Shown: positions 33,173 to 45,640 of the stretch, one piece after another
Layout: every line of letters begins with the position of its first letter
Position numbering within the stretch: the first letter of the stretch is position 1
From: Siderastrea radians
Taxonomy: Eukaryota; Cnidaria; Anthozoa; Scleractinia; Rhizangiidae
Reading direction: 5' to 3'
Assembly (NCBI GenBank): GCA_964017195.1
Contig: OZ024887.1
Location: 63,328,811 to 63,392,810 of the forward strand
DNA length: 64,000 bases
Notes under the pieces: generated by a model
Seen by the model: only the letters and a program-made list of their open reading frames with translations
What the model was told of the DNA's origin: nothing
The model's database searches: none
Program-made: the position numbers and the translations under genes

Positions 33173-36100
33173 TGTAAGAGAAATGTATGTGTAGACTGAT
33201 ATGGAGACCTTCCCTCAGCAAACATCCCAAGTCAACCTGACTCTGTTGCAAATCTATCAGTGTCTAGGGTATTTTTGCAATCCTGGCCTGGGCAATCGAT
33301 AAAATCAATAATTAGTGACATTTGGTAACAGTCGATAAAATTAGTAAATAGCCAGTCATTGAACCAAACTAAAAGCAATTTGTAGTTATTACTACCATAT
33401 TAGTACTTTGCAACTGGATTTACTTTGGAATTTGATTTGATGCATAAATTTTGATCTTTATGATGAGGCCATAATAGAGGTTAGTAAACAAAACACCAAA
33501 ACCATTTCCACAGTCATGAAAATCTGCTTTGGCTAAGTACATATTTTGGTTTTCTCTTGTGGCTTTCATGTCATTGCCAAATTCTCCTAGGAGCATGAAG
33601 TGCTGAAAGCTACTTATAGTCTATGAAAACACACCTTTCATTTGGTTTGGCATGCGTCCACAAAGAATTAAGCACTATCTGCCTCTTTTGTGGTGAGCTG
33701 GTTCCCTGAAGACTTTTTCTTATCATGCACCTCTCTGCCAGATCCATTTAACTTCCAGACATTTTTCAGCACAACACCCAGCATCCATAACTAAAAACAA
33801 ACAGGCAGAATTGCTGATGACTTTATAAAGACTGGTTAAACTGCAAGTTTTCAAGTCTGATCACCAAAATGCAGCATTCAGGTGATTGAACAGCTTAACA
33901 AGATATATATGCAGTGCCTTCCAAAAGCAGTAGTTCAGCTGCATATAATTGCTTCACATTCACAAGCATGTCACTGTATAATTTTTGTTGTTTAGTTCGA
34001 GCCCAGTCACTCCAAATCTTCTACTGCAAGAAGACATGATCAATGCAATGGGCGATGGCTTACTTCGATGTGCCCACTGCCTTCGCTCCCTTAGCAAGCT
34101 AGATAGTTTTCACTCTACTATGTACAGTATGCCTTACCTTCTTTAACAGTAGCTGCGTAGCTTTTCTTCCGATTGATATGAAGATTTGTCACTGTGTGAT
34201 AGGTTCCTGTGGCACAAACGTTTGTCCAATTCCACTTCGTTAAAAATCCAGACCTACTTAAGGTGTCTGAACACAGTTTGTGCACGCTCTATGATTTGTA
34301 CTGCTGACGAGAGTTATAATTAGCACGCGCACATAGCTTTAAGAAAAACAAACATGGCGCCTGTACAGCGATCATTTTGTTTTGTTCAATGAAGATTGTG
34401 CAAGTGTTATTTTCCGTCCTAACAATCAAACTGTTAATCAATGTGTGAAAAACGTTTATTTCTCAATGTATTAAAGGTAATGCTATTGGAAAATACCCTG
34501 CTTTTCTGGAATTGTTTGCATGGAGAACCCTGTCAAATGCAACAAATGTGCAATTAACCAGAAAATTGTGACTGCATAATTTAGTGGAAATGCACTGATT
34601 TCTATGGAACCGCTCGTTAGAATTTCATGAAAGTTGGTAGAATAGTACAGAACACACGTATCTCGCCTGCAAACAAAAATTGAAATCTGACAGAGGACAT
34701 GTTCAGAAAACGTTTAAATGCAAAACACCAAATTGCACTTAGATCTCTCCGTCAAAATTTCCTGAGAACAGTGTCAATAGGCCAGTATTTTTCTGAGATT
34801 CCTAGAGATATGTGATAGAAAAAATCTAACAACTGGATTTTCTGAAAATAAATCAAACCCAGTTTTTAATGCTGGTTTAATACCAGCTGTGTTGCCATGG
34901 CAACGGTACTTAGTCCAATAAAACATATCAAAATATAATCTTTTTTAGTTGAACTTGCATCTTGCCAATTTTGGCCGCCCAGTTGGCAGTGGTTTGAAAA
35001 TAACGATGAATAACGCATAGGTACAGGAAAACTGTGTTCGGCCACCTTAAAAAGCCCGAAATTGCGGATGATTTGTCGGACAGACAATCTGCTCATGATC
35101 AGCTCTAAGATGATCCGCTCCACGTGTTATATTGCATATGTATTTGTATATGTTTATCTAAGATCCATACGTATTTCTAGTATGTATACTTCTATTTCAA
35201 TATAAATAAATTCAAACGTTAACTTATCCTTAAAGTGCTCCAGCATAATGGGTTCAATATTTCTTTGTGTAGGCCTCAGAGTAGCCTGCGAACACTGCTC
35301 TCGCTGCTGAAAAATCACAGTAAAACTTTTCCTCAGAGGTTCGAGGAGATTCCGTGATGCTGAATAACAACACAAGACGAAGTCACCATCTTCGACAAAC
35401 CGAAGTTCTACATCGTTTTAGTTTTTTCCAGAGCGGAAATAACACGAAGAACCGCCCTTTAGAGAAGCCATTAATTTATAAAACGGCACTTCAACACTCG
35501 GTGCACTCACAAAAAACTTTCCAAATTGGCCGCAACAAAAGCATGACAAGGTTCTATCCTCGTGTACCGGTACACAGGGATGAAAACAAGACTAAACAAT
35601 TTTAGACTACACAGAAAACAAAGAACATACAATGCCAAGTCTCAGCTGTACCGTACACGAGGCCAGAGCCAAGTCTTGTAAACAATATAATAATGCTTCA
35701 TGTAGTACACAAGAAAATGAAACACTGTGCCCAAGTCCTGCCGGGGCGGGGGGGGGGGGGGGGGTTGGGGCGCTGGGAAGGGAAGGAAATACAGTGCATG
35801 TTTTAAATTTTTCCAAGTTTTGCGGTTGTTTCCATCATCCGCAAAATAATTTATCTCAAAAAAACATTATCGGAAAAATTTACATGACAGTAATGGCAAA
35901 TTGTGTTTTACCACGTGGTAAGACCCTGTCGTCTCTTTCCTTTAGAAACAAAATGACGACATTCGAAACAAAATGTTGAAGAATAGAAAATGATAACGTC
36001 AATGAAAACTCGAGGGAAATTGTATCAGTTGCAAGTGGTACCGTAGTTACTGCCGATCATTTGTGACTTGCCAGAGAAATCAGCCACAACAGGGCAAGAT

Positions 36101-37027
36101 GTATTTGTCATAGACTGGCACTGAGTAACGTTTTTTAGAACTGCATTTTGGTTTAAGGTGATTCCATTCAATTGCATTGCGCATCCTTCCTGCGCATCAT
36201 TTTCTGCGGGATTAGCTCGCGCACGAGCGCGCGCGCGTTCGGAACTTGATAGGTTTTCTATGAAAGCGCAGCTGTTCAGAGACATGAATGGTCGCTTTCT
36301 CCCAAACGAACTCGGTGACCCCACTTTTTTATTCCATTTATTTAAGTAAAATACTACTTCACATTATATATTAAAATTTGAAGACTTTTTCATTATTCAA
36401 TTTTGAAATATTCCGGTTAATTCACTATTTACAGTGAGATTTTAGGCGTCTCACCGGAACCGTGCAGACGCTCAGTTTGCCCATTATTTCATTGGTTTCA
36501 TTTTTAAGGCAATTTTAAGACGTTTTACTGTACTATTGTTCTTCTATCATAAGAATAATGCTTATATTTCATTGCTAGTAATAACTTTGTTAAAGTAATG
36601 AGTGTCTCTGGTACAAGTATAGGTTTTTTAATATTGCTGTCGAAAGCTGGCAAAGTACCTATACACTACAGCCCTGTAGCGTGAAATCAGGCACGGTGAC
36701 CCCCTCTTTTTGTTTTATTTTTTTAATGTACTAGGTTTAGTTAATAACTGTGCAAAGTTTAAACAAATTCTCATTACAAATTCTTTTTCGATGGAATCAC
36801 CTTAACTGTATTTTGAATGCAGGAACTCGAAAAAAAAAACAACAACGAACAAACAAACAAAACGTAGAATATTGGTTTTTTTTTTTCGATTTTGGCGACT
36901 ACCGGAAAAATTAATCTCCAGGGAGAAAACCAGTCTTTCCCAATCGCAAAAATTAGTTCCGGCAGAACTCAAAAACTTGCCAAACCGCAAAATTAAACTC
37001 CTGTAAAAATTTGGTGCCACACGGTAT
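33173..37027. other. Long stretch without a recognised gene
   Basis: AT-rich unique-looking sequence. Open frames (for example 34866-35123 minus, 35354-35605 plus, 36025-36324 minus) have no domain or splice support. A 17-base G run lies at 35748-35764, and a GCGCGCGCG stretch near 36225. The segment 36890-37022 is a repeat fragment related to 43190-43315: both end GTGCCACACGG. Confidence 0.5.
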
Positions 37028-37245
37028 AAGGGCCAGTTCAGACGACATACCTCTCATGTGCCGTACCAATACATTTTCGCTGCGAGGTCGTATTAAGAGG
37101 CAAGCTTTTCCGTACCCTGAGAATTCGCCTTGCCGAATTGAAATCTGTCAAAAAAAAAATTGATTTGGACGCCGTACCACCGCCAAATAGTAACTTCGTA
37201 CTACTTAGTACGGCACATGAGAGGAATGGCGTCTGTTTCATGTCA
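37028..37245. repeat. MITE-like inverted repeat, right end incomplete
   Basis: The left arm GGGCCAGTTCAGACGACATA and CTCTCATGTGCCGTACC is mirrored at about 37205-37245 (GTACGGCACATGAGAGGAAT). The arms resemble the 59287-59408 MITE (GGCCCAGTTTA and CATGTGCCG), but the outer right terminus is missing. Confidence 0.55.
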
Positions 37246-37306
37246 TACTGAATTGCTCTATTCTCTGGATTCTGCAGAAAATAACTTTTCCTTTCTGAGG
37301 TTATCC

Positions 37307-38401
37307 TCAAATTCCGTGAGTCGAAGGTAATTTTGATATTAAGGCATCAACATTGTCCCAGTACCCTGTTTGTCTTTTTAAAGATCTATGACGCTCCACA
37401 TTGCAGTGAATTTCTAGTTGGCTTTTCAGCACATACTCTCCACAGTGTTCACAATAAGTTACCTTTTCCACTTTTTCTACGACTCGCATAGCTCGCTCGG
37501 ATACACGATCGTGGTCTCCTTCTGCGTCTAAGGCCGGCCACCTCTCAAATTCCTTAAAAATAGGGCAAAATTTCCTCGACTGATCTTCCACTTTGATGAA
37601 AGGAGGCTTTAGTCGTCTAACTTTTGCGCTTTTCCGGTCTTGGACCATTGGTGGTTTGTTCTTACGTAGTCTTTCGCTCTGTACAAGTTGGTAAAATTAG
37701 TCTTTTGTACGAATTGAAATCTTGTTTTTCTGAGCAATGTGCACGATTTTGGCAATAAATCTAGGAGAATAACTTTACGAAGAACAGTTTATGGCTCTTT
37801 GACCACGCGAGTAGGTATCAAATTTCGTCAGTGGCGCATATCCGTCAATTTTCCTATGCACAACAACACCGGCCACTTTTCGAACATCAAAGAATTCCTC
37901 TACTTTTCCGCCGAGTTCAACAACACGATTTCTGCATCGACTACCCTCATCCTCAAACATAAAGAAAAACGTCCTTTCTTTGAATTTAGACAAGTTGAAA
38001 GTTGAAATTTTACCTTTAAACTCGCTACCGCTTTTCGGGTTGTTGCTGCTTGACCTCTCGTCTTCAGAAATCACCGGCAACTCAGCGCCATCGTCATCTA
38101 CAGATCTTTTGCCGTGAGATGTTTGTTTCTCTTGCGGTGGCATGGAAACAATATTTTCGGACTAGAGTGGCTCTTCGGCTATTGAAGAGTCTAATGATTC
38201 GTTTTGAATCGCTTTCCTTTTCCTTTTGGCAGGCGTGCTGGTCATTAATGATTCAAACATTTCATCGTCAAGTTCTTCAAATTTTGTCACTCCACCCTCA
38301 AATTCTCCTCCGTCAATGGAAAAAGCCAAAGGATCTTTAGCAATACTGGAGAGAATCGAGAGCGATAAAGGCTCTTCTGCAGTTAAACTAGAGTAATCCA
38401 T
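37307..38401 (-). pseudogene. DBF4-like (Cdc7 kinase activator) reading frame with three in-frame stops
   Basis: One minus-strand frame runs 365 codons without a frameshift, from ATG at 38401 to TGA at 37307-37309. It is interrupted by stops at 38162-38164 (TAG), 37775-37777 (TAA) and about 37692 (TAA). The order of motifs matches DBF4: an N-motif/BRCT-like part (VVELGGKVEEFF), then motif M (PPFIKVEDQSRKFCPIFKEF), then a C-terminal CxxC...H-x5-H zinc finger (YCEHCGEYVLKSQLEIHC ... ERHRS). DBF4 activates the Cdc7 kinase at replication origins in the nucleus. The frame is shorter than typical animal DBF4. Absence of introns plus nonsense codons suggests a decayed retrocopy, but it shares a 214-bp head-to-head promoter region with the gene at 38616. 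Introns short enough to remove the stops would be only about 30-50 nt, which I consider unlikely. Confidence 0.7.
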
Positions 38402-38615
38402 ATTTTTCAGTTCGATATGTCATTATCTCGAACTTGGAGAGAGTAAACCACGACCGCGTGCATAACTGTCGAAAGTGTCAAAATTCAAACGGCAAAACGA
38501 TCAGGGAGAATGACCAATGAGCGAAAGGGATTTGTCACGTGGGAAATTGAGCACATTCTGTAACGTCCGAGGTCTTAATCCAAGGTCAGCTTAGAGCGTT
38601 CAGTTATAGCAAGTC
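38402..38615. promoter_or_regulatory. Putative bidirectional promoter
   Basis: The 214 bp separate two divergent ATGs (38401 minus, 38616 plus). The interval holds GACCAATGAGCG (a CCAAT box, about 38511), CACGTG (an E-box, about 38536) and no TATA box. Divergent housekeeping genes often look like this; function is inferred. Confidence 0.4.
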
Positions 38616-38831
38616 ATGGCAAATGGACAAGGTGGAAAGGGGTCCTCCAAAAATAGTGCAAAAGATAGCAGAAATCATCATTCTGGCAGAAAGTGGTACT
38701 TCGCGAAGGAAAAAGACGGAGGGGTTGATACATTGTATGCCCATAACAAATCGCCTATTCAAGCACAAGATGGCACTAATCCAGGGAGTGTTGTGCAGAT
38801 AAAATCCACAGATGTTGCAAGCAAAATCAAG
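38616..38831 (+). CDS. First coding exon of an unidentified gene
   Basis: It opens with ATGGCAAATGGACAAGG and encodes 72 residues, Ser/Lys/Gly-rich at first, then GRKWYFAKEKDGGVDTLYAH and QIKSTDVASKIK. It ends at a consensus donor CAAG|GTATGT in phase 0. No known domain is recognised and no signal peptide is present; basic N-terminal residues suggest a nuclear or cytosolic protein. Further exons must lie downstream. Candidates are 40730-40910 and 43707-44090; the latter begins in the compatible phase. Confidence 0.55.
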
Positions 38832-40729
38832 GTATGTATGTTTTGCTAAATTTTGGGCTCAATTTAAGCGTAAGTTGAAAGTGAAAATGAGAAAGGAGAC
38901 TTATCATGACTTATGACTACAATCTGCCTAGTTGAAGGCGGTTAACTCATACCAACCACATGCGTCGAGTTCAACTACATACAGGAACTTCCACCATCGA
39001 GCAAACAAGAACGCATAATTTTAAGTAAGGATGATGTATTATGAATGACCCTGAAAGGAAGATTTTACAATAAATCCCTTGAGCAAAGCAAGTGTCTGGT
39101 CGTACATAGGCAAAAATTCAAATGCGATGCCTTAGAAAAACTCGAGCAAATCTGAAACGTAGCGCAGTGTGGGCGTATAGTCAAGTGTTCTGCTTTACTT
39201 TCGATTGCTGGAGTGTCACTTTTCAAGAGCGCGTTATTAGGTACCAGGCGGTGTGCGTCACGGCCCGCAAAGGGTCATGGGTAAAAATATAACTGCTGTC
39301 CATTTCACTCTGGCACGATGGAGTAAACATCTCACGAGAGACCTTACAATGGCGGTAAAAATGAGAATTAAGACTCTGTTTCCCGTTTTGGAAAGAATAA
39401 CTGAGGACACGAATGTAGATTGTTTTGACTGGTTAATGTTTTGGTTACATGGACCAGGTGAATACGTTTTTTCACGATTCGGAGTCGATCGAATGTGCAA
39501 ACGTCCAGACTACTATGTAAAGAAGAGCTGAAACGTTCGTTTCTCGGAAAGTATTTCGTATTTGTTTGGTACTTTGCGGTAAAAGAGATCCACAGCACTT
39601 AGTTTGCTGGTATCGTTCACGGACTTACGCTACCGGGAAAGATTAGAGAGCGTGGACAACGAGCAAGGTGAGAAAGCCGGCTAAGGTGTGAGTACGGTTT
39701 TTTACAAACATGGAAATCAGATCTTCCTTCAGGCAAAGGAAGAAACACAAGGAAATAGCCTAACAACTTACTGAAAATGTATTAGACAAAATAGTACTTG
39801 TGGTAGTCGTCCTGGAAATTCAAGTGTTTCCCCAAGTTTGTTGATGTAAGCTCACGGCCACACAAAAATAAAAACTTTGTTGTTTTAATAATATCATTTA
39901 TGCTCTTGTCCTTGATTTTACTAAAGGTGTGTACTTCATCAAGCATGTTTTATTTCCTCTTATATCAAACACTGTACATTAGTTTTCTCAACCTTGCTAT
40001 AAGACTAGTGATGCTGATCCCAAGGCCAAGGCAGAGCCATACTTCCATATGTATATATACTCCTCTGCTTCCTATTTTAACAAGTTACTAACTTACATTC
40101 CTACAGTCACTGATTATAAAAAAAAAATTGATACCGATGTTATTCATTGACCTTCTTTTCTGCTTAAGAGAGGTGTTTCCTTTTACCGAAAATATGTGAA
40201 AATAATTTTGTCCACAGGTTTCACTGTTAAACATTGTATTCAAGCAAATAGTAGAAAAACTTGTTCTGTGTTTGCATAGCCTGATATAAACACGAGAATG
40301 TTGGGAGAATTCAAGACAGTTATGTAAACCCTTGAGGGTTTGCAGGGAGTGCCCAGCCTGGGTTGTGTGCAGACTTTTGAGAATCCCCCCCCCCCCCACT
40401 CGAGTGTTTGCTGTATATCAGGCCATCCAAACACAGGAAAAGGTTTTCCTTGCTTTATTCAACTGTAAACACACATCTCAGCCACTCAGAGTGCACATAG
40501 TATCTTAGTTATTTTATAAGATATAATGTATTTCTCTGTCTTGTCTGTACCAAGTCTGAGTTGAAAGTATGGAACATTTGAGTGGATTGCTCCTTCACGT
40601 GGACATGTGTAGGCTGGATAGTGGGCTGGATAGTAAATAAGTTTAACAATGTTATCTGATCTGGTAATTGAAAAATCACATATTTGACAGTGTGTACTAT
40701 CAGAGCTCGGGGATAATTTTTGCCTCTAG
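38832..40729 (+). other. Probable intron sequence downstream of the 38616 exon
   Basis: No convincing exon. The frame at 39253-39531 (…TEDTNVDCFDWLMFWLHGPG…, followed by CAG|GTGAAT) could hide one, but it has no recognisable domain. A C run lies at about 40386-40398. Confidence 0.35.
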
Positions 40730-40910
40730 GAATACCTTGCCTGCAAAGCCAGTGCTCTTGCTGAAGTTTGATGAGAAGAAATTTATAGCAAAGCCACGAG
40801 CTTACAGCTTTGCCATGAATGTTTCTTTGCCACACTCCAGTAATACCACAAAAGGCACATACGAGCTAGGGAATGCTGACGGTTCCAGAAATACAGGCAA
40901 GGATTGTTGA
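40730..40910 (+). CDS. Candidate exon, unidentified
   Basis: A good acceptor (TTTTTGCCTCTAG, ending 40729) opens an exon whose phase-2 reading is NTLPAKPVLLLKFDEKKF ... RAYSFAMNVSLPHSSN, ending at TGA 40908-40910. The composition looks coding but no family is recognised. Its phase does not join directly to the 38616 exon, so another exon would be needed between them. Confidence 0.3.
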
Positions 40911-42258
40911 GAAAGCCCTTCATAGGTGACAGCTTCAATTGTTACTTTCAGATCACTTTAAATTTCCTTCTAATCCCCGAGGACACTTTGCGATGGCTAT
41001 CATGATAATTGCCTCTAAAATATCTCACTGGCCTGTGTTTTTGGACATATCTGAAAGGTAGATAGCCACCCAAACCTGTAGTATGGGCAAAGCTCCAACC
41101 AGAACCTGATAATGACCAGAGGTAAATTCAGTAAAACTTTTACAAGTACAGCTATTGTTTTACAGTTTGAAAAACAATACACTTGTAAATAATTGTAAAA
41201 GTTTTATTGAATTGGCCCCTGAATGCAGCTGTTCTTCTAAACTTTGGTGTTTGTTATATTGCCGACAGGAGTCAGTAAGTTACTTTACTGTTGTCTTGTT
41301 TGTCAGTTAGAGGGTGTAGTTCATTCACTGTGCTAAATCACAGTGCTAAAATTTACTTGCAATACAATCAACTTTATTCCAACTGTTGCACTTTGTAGTT
41401 TGGGTTACAAGGCTTCCAAGAATATCAAGTGAATATTTATTTCATCTTCTCCGTGAGAAAAGACTGGTGCACACAGTGTATCTCAGTGGCAGCACTATGG
41501 CCAAAAAAAAGAGAAAACCTTCAAACTCCTAAATCAAAGACCAGAGTAGTAGAAGACTACCAAACGAGACACGCACACAGGATACCTATTGCTTTTTGCA
41601 CTGATTACTATTTTCACTGGGCACTTTTATAGGTGAACACACCTTTTTTTCAAGTACTCATGCATGAATTTGGGTACCATAAAGATCTGTGCTTGGGCTC
41701 TAAAGTGATCACCAATTCCATGTGTTTATGTCTTTCTTTAATTCCAAGGTTACAACTTAGCAAACACCTTCTGTCAGTCCACTTATATACCAATAACTCC
41801 TGCCTAATCCCACATTTTTAAATTGCCTCTAATGGAGCAAAAGAGAACTCCGTTTTCAAAATGTGTACACAATATTACATATTTTTGGATATCCAGTAAC
41901 ACAGCACCAGTCTGTGCAGGTGCACAGACACCAAGTGTGAACATATCCATAAGTATCTTAAGCCGCTATTAAAGCTCTTAGAAATCAGAATTAGCCTCGA
42001 AATTCTTAAGCACTAAAATAAAGTTCATACATAATCTATTCCACTGGTGGCAGAAACGTGCACAGTTGTGTTAGAGCTGACTGTCAGAAAATAATAAGAT
42101 TACACACAAAACAGTGACAAAGCAGTACCAACTTTTGCTTGTACAAGTTGTTTTGCTCACCATTTTATTATCAGAATGTACAAATAAAATCACTGTTCAT
42201 GTCTTGTGACAAAAAAACAACAAAAGAAACAGCTTCACTGACGACTAAAAAAAACGTA
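40911..42258. other. No gene recognised
   Basis: AT-rich sequence. An inverted pair around GTAAAACTTTTACAA lies at about 41130-41210. The open frame at 41429-41632 has no domain. Confidence 0.4.
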
Positions 42259-42275
42259 TTATAAAATAAGCTCAC

Positions 42276-42510
42276 TTTGTACAGCACCCGGGTAACCTGC
42301 TTGGACCTCATAAACACAAACAAGGGGGATAAAAGGCTGAAATGCCCGAGGCGTTATAGAGAATCTGACCTTTTTCCCCTTTTTTGGTGCAAATTTGAGC
42401 AGAAACTTTCGAAGTTCGATGTTATTTCCTTCGTGTCGGCTTTCATCTCGATCTACTTTCTCAGCCGGTTTCCCGGGAGATCTGCTACTTGGTTTACATG
42501 ATCTCTTCAT
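42276..42510 (-). CDS. Candidate first exon of an unidentified minus-strand gene
   Basis: ATG at 42510 starts a Lys/Arg-rich exon (MKRSCKPSSRSPGKPAEK ... ELRKFLLKFAPKKGKKVRF ... FIPLVCVYEV). It ends at a plausible donor AAA|GTGAGC (42275-42271) in phase 1. No domain is recognised. The basic tracts suggest nucleic-acid or ribosome association, but that is only composition. Downstream exons would lie below 42270 and were not found. Confidence 0.4.
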
Positions 42511-43189
42511 TCTACGATACTTTCAACGGCTTGTAACGGAGAAACTATAAGGGGTAGACCCGGGTAGACCCCGAAATTTCAAATGAAGAAAAGTTATACT
42601 ACCTAACTGGCCAAGATAATGGGCAAATACCGTTAACAGTAAGCAGCTTCGAGTCTATAAAGAACTGTAACATTAACAGTGAAATCAACATGGCGGCTAT
42701 CAACTAACTGCCCACTTTGAACTTCTCATAAACGCGACTAAAACATTTACCTTCAACGACAACCTGACCAGAACTAAGATATGGTATTCCAAAAACTTTA
42801 GGATGAGGTATAATTCCGAGAACAAAATCACAAGCGTCGAAAATAACGAAAATTTCACCTCATACACTTCTCGAAGCGGCTCTTTCCGAGCGCGAAAATG
42901 CTTACACAAATGACGCGTTCTGATTGGTCAAATCTCGTGACGCACACCGCCTGATTAGGTACCAAGTCGCGTTCAAATAGAAATGATAACATTTTCGTTT
43001 TTTATTTGAGTACATGCAAAAGAAAGACGGGAAAAAAATGAAGAGAATGTAAAACAGATTAATCAATTCCACTCTATTACAATGAATCAACAATAACTAG
43101 AGTACCACTTGATGTATTACCCACCGAGTTATCTACAGCATTTTTCTCCTTCAACCCAGTATTTTTGTACATAACTTCTACAGTGGAGT

Positions 43190-43320
43190 AAATTTTGGGG
43201 GAAGAAATTTGCAGTGTTTTTATCTTGCAGGAAGGAACTTTTTTGCGGATCGCGAAAAAACCCGCAAATATGGCAAAAATTAGAACCCGCAAAAATTTAG
43301 TGCCACACGGGTAGTACCGA
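43190..43320. repeat. Dispersed repeat end (…GTGCCACACGG)
   Basis: AACCCGCAAAAATTTAGTGC followed by CACACGG is near-identical to the end of the 36890-37022 segment (AAAATTTGGTGCCACACGG). It is a transposon terminus present twice in the window. Confidence 0.5.
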
Positions 43321-43706
43321 CTTAGAGTTCCGGTGTTCGGTTCCGGTGTATTTATTTTATTTGTTTTGTATAAATTTTCTGGCCTGTGTACATTGGCCTC
43401 CTCCCCTCAAAAACAAATTGAGAAGGTAAATTTGAACTTAAGAATTACCCTTCGTACATGTTACTTCGCAAAATATATAGACCTTATCATTTTGTACAAT
43501 ACATTTGGTAAATGCGATATTTGTGAATCCAATTTGAACGGTTTTCTTCTCTTAATTCCCATACGCTATATTTCTCGATCTTCGCGCTCGCTTAGCACGC
43601 CATATTGAAAATAGCTATTAACGGCAGACCATTCTTCCGCAAAAATACTCAGGAAGCGTGAGAGTAGATTTCCTTTTAATAAATCTGTCTTTTTTCTGTT
43701 AAACAG

Positions 43707-44090
43707 GTGAAATACTCTTCTGGAAAAAGTCGTCTTCTTGACCTTACGTTCTTAACTCCGACAGATGATCTTAATAGACGCTTGCTTTTAGAAATTTCTG
43801 ATATCTCCAGACTTGGAGAGCTGTTGTCAGAATTACTGGATGTTGAGTTCTGCGAATCATGCTCTGGCAAAAGGAAAAGTGCTATTGCTGGCGAAAATGA
43901 CGTAGAGAAAGCGAAAAGGCCTCGCTCTGAGACAAACTTTTCTGCCACCGGCCCTGTCAGCACACAAGTAAACCAAACGTCTTCAGCCCGGGCCTCGTCC
44001 GTCCCAGCATCTGAGACGACGGACGTTAGCATCAGTGTCTCCACAGCACTTATCAAAGACAATCTCTGGGCATTATATGGAAATTTCTAG
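43707..44090 (+). CDS. Candidate exon, possibly last exon of the gene at 38616
   Basis: TTCTGTTAAACAG (ending 43706) is a good acceptor. The exon reads VKYSSGKSRLLDLTFLTPTD ... RRLLLEISDISRLGELL ... CESCSGKRKS, followed by a Ser/Thr/Ala-rich tail, and stops at 44088-44090. Phase 0 at the start matches the donor of the 38616 exon. The N-terminal part is leucine-rich and helix-forming, the tail disordered. I do not recognise it. The last codons run into the adjacent satellite array (ATGGAAATTTC), so the true stop may have been altered by that array. Confidence 0.4.
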   Translation: MKYSSGKSRLLDLTFLTPTDDLNRRLLLEISDISRLGELLSELLDVEFCESCSGKRKSAIAGENDVEKAKRPRSETNFSATGPVSTQVNQTSSARASSVPASETTDVSISVSTALIKDNLWALYGNF

Positions 44091-45015
44091 ATAGACTCTT
44101 TCTTTGGCATAAAAATTATCTCAGTCTATACTACTGTGCCAAGCAATTGTGTATTACATGGAAATTTCCATAGACTCCCTGTGAAAAAGAATTAATATCA
44201 GCTGAAACGTTTGTCCAAACAAATGGGCATTACGTGGAACTTTATATACAGAAGAGAATAGGAGAAAGAGAATAGGAAGAGAATAATGTGGATTACATGG
44301 AAATTTCCATATAAGACACCTTGTGGCAAAGAATATCTGAAACAATTTTGGTCCAAGCAATTGAGCGTCACTTGAAAATTCTCATAGACTCTGGGACTAA
44401 GAATATCTAAAACCTTTGTCCAAAGAAATGGGTATTTATTACATGGAAATTTCTATAGATTTTTTTGCCGGAAAATATAATCTGAATCTGTCATGGCTGA
44501 GTGTATATTGTCCAAGCGATTGAGTATTACATGGAAATTTCCATAGACAACTTGTGGCAAACAATTTCTGAAAGAAATTTAATCCAAGGAATTGGGCATT
44601 ACATAGAAATTTCCATAGATTCCTTGTGGCAAAGAATATCTGAAACTATTTTGTCAAAGATAGACACCTTGTGGCAAAGAAATCTGAAACAATTTTGGTC
44701 CACGCAAGCAGTTGAGCGTCACTTGAAAATTTTAATAGAATCTCTGGGACTTAGAATATCTAAAACTTTTGTCCAAACAATTGGGTATTACATGGAAATT
44801 TCTATAGGTTTTTTTTTTTGGCAGAGAATATCTGAATCTATCATGGCTGAGTCTATATTGTCGAAGCAATTTAGTATTACATGGAAATTTCCATATACAA
44901 CTTGTGGCGAACAATTTCTGAAAGAACTTTAATCCAAGGAATTGGGCATTACATAGAAATTTCCATAGATTCCTTGTGGCAAAGAATATCTGAAACTATT
45001 TTGTCAAAGTGATTT
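44080..45015. repeat. Second GGAAATTTCC array, about 72-bp units
   Basis: Units of about 72 bp with core ATTACATGGAAATTTCCATAG, followed by ACTCCTTGTGGCAAAGAATA and TCTGAAAC. The spacing from ATTAC to ATTAC at 44526 and 44598 is 72 bp. A block of about 350 bp (44520-44660) is repeated at 44870-45010, showing higher-order duplication. The core is shared with the 75-bp satellite at 21830-24620, but the rest of the unit is not. Confidence 0.85.
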
Positions 45016-45640
45016 ACATTGCAAGGAAAGTATATCTCAAACTTTTTAAAGCATAACAAGCTATTCTTATGTACAGATGTAATATTTTTTGTGATATTAT
45101 AGAGCTGTTTACCACGAACGGCTGGAAACATGCACGTTATCATGTTAATATTGTTGCTGTTAAACAATACTGAGACGAATTCTGTTCAAAAACATTTGAA
45201 ATAAACTCAGTCAAACAAACATCATGGTGGTCAATTGTATCAGTATAAAAGCTGATGGGGTTTTACATCTCAGTTAAATGGACAACTGATAGGTAGCTAT
45301 TACATGTACTTTCCATCTTGTTGGAAAACGTACAAATACAAAGTTTGTCTTTTTTCCAAATGAGCTACTTCAGAAAATGCGCACTTAAAAAATTATGTGT
45401 TTAAAATTAAAGGTTTGTGTTTGCTTATTTTCATCATACCAGCTGATTTATTTTTTCCTCATCTGGTAGTCATTCTAACAACACTAGGGACACCCAACAA
45501 CATCTTCTGTTTCAACAATAACACTATCACTGACAACTCTAAACAAGACCACCCGGGCAAGAACAAGTTTGGTTGTACTTTATTCGCAGGCTACGCGGTC
45601 GGGACAGGCGGGCACTACCACAAATCTTCAGATTGTTTTG
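45016..45640. other. No gene recognised
   Basis: AT-rich sequence with no exon-like frame supported by splice sites. Confidence 0.4.
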
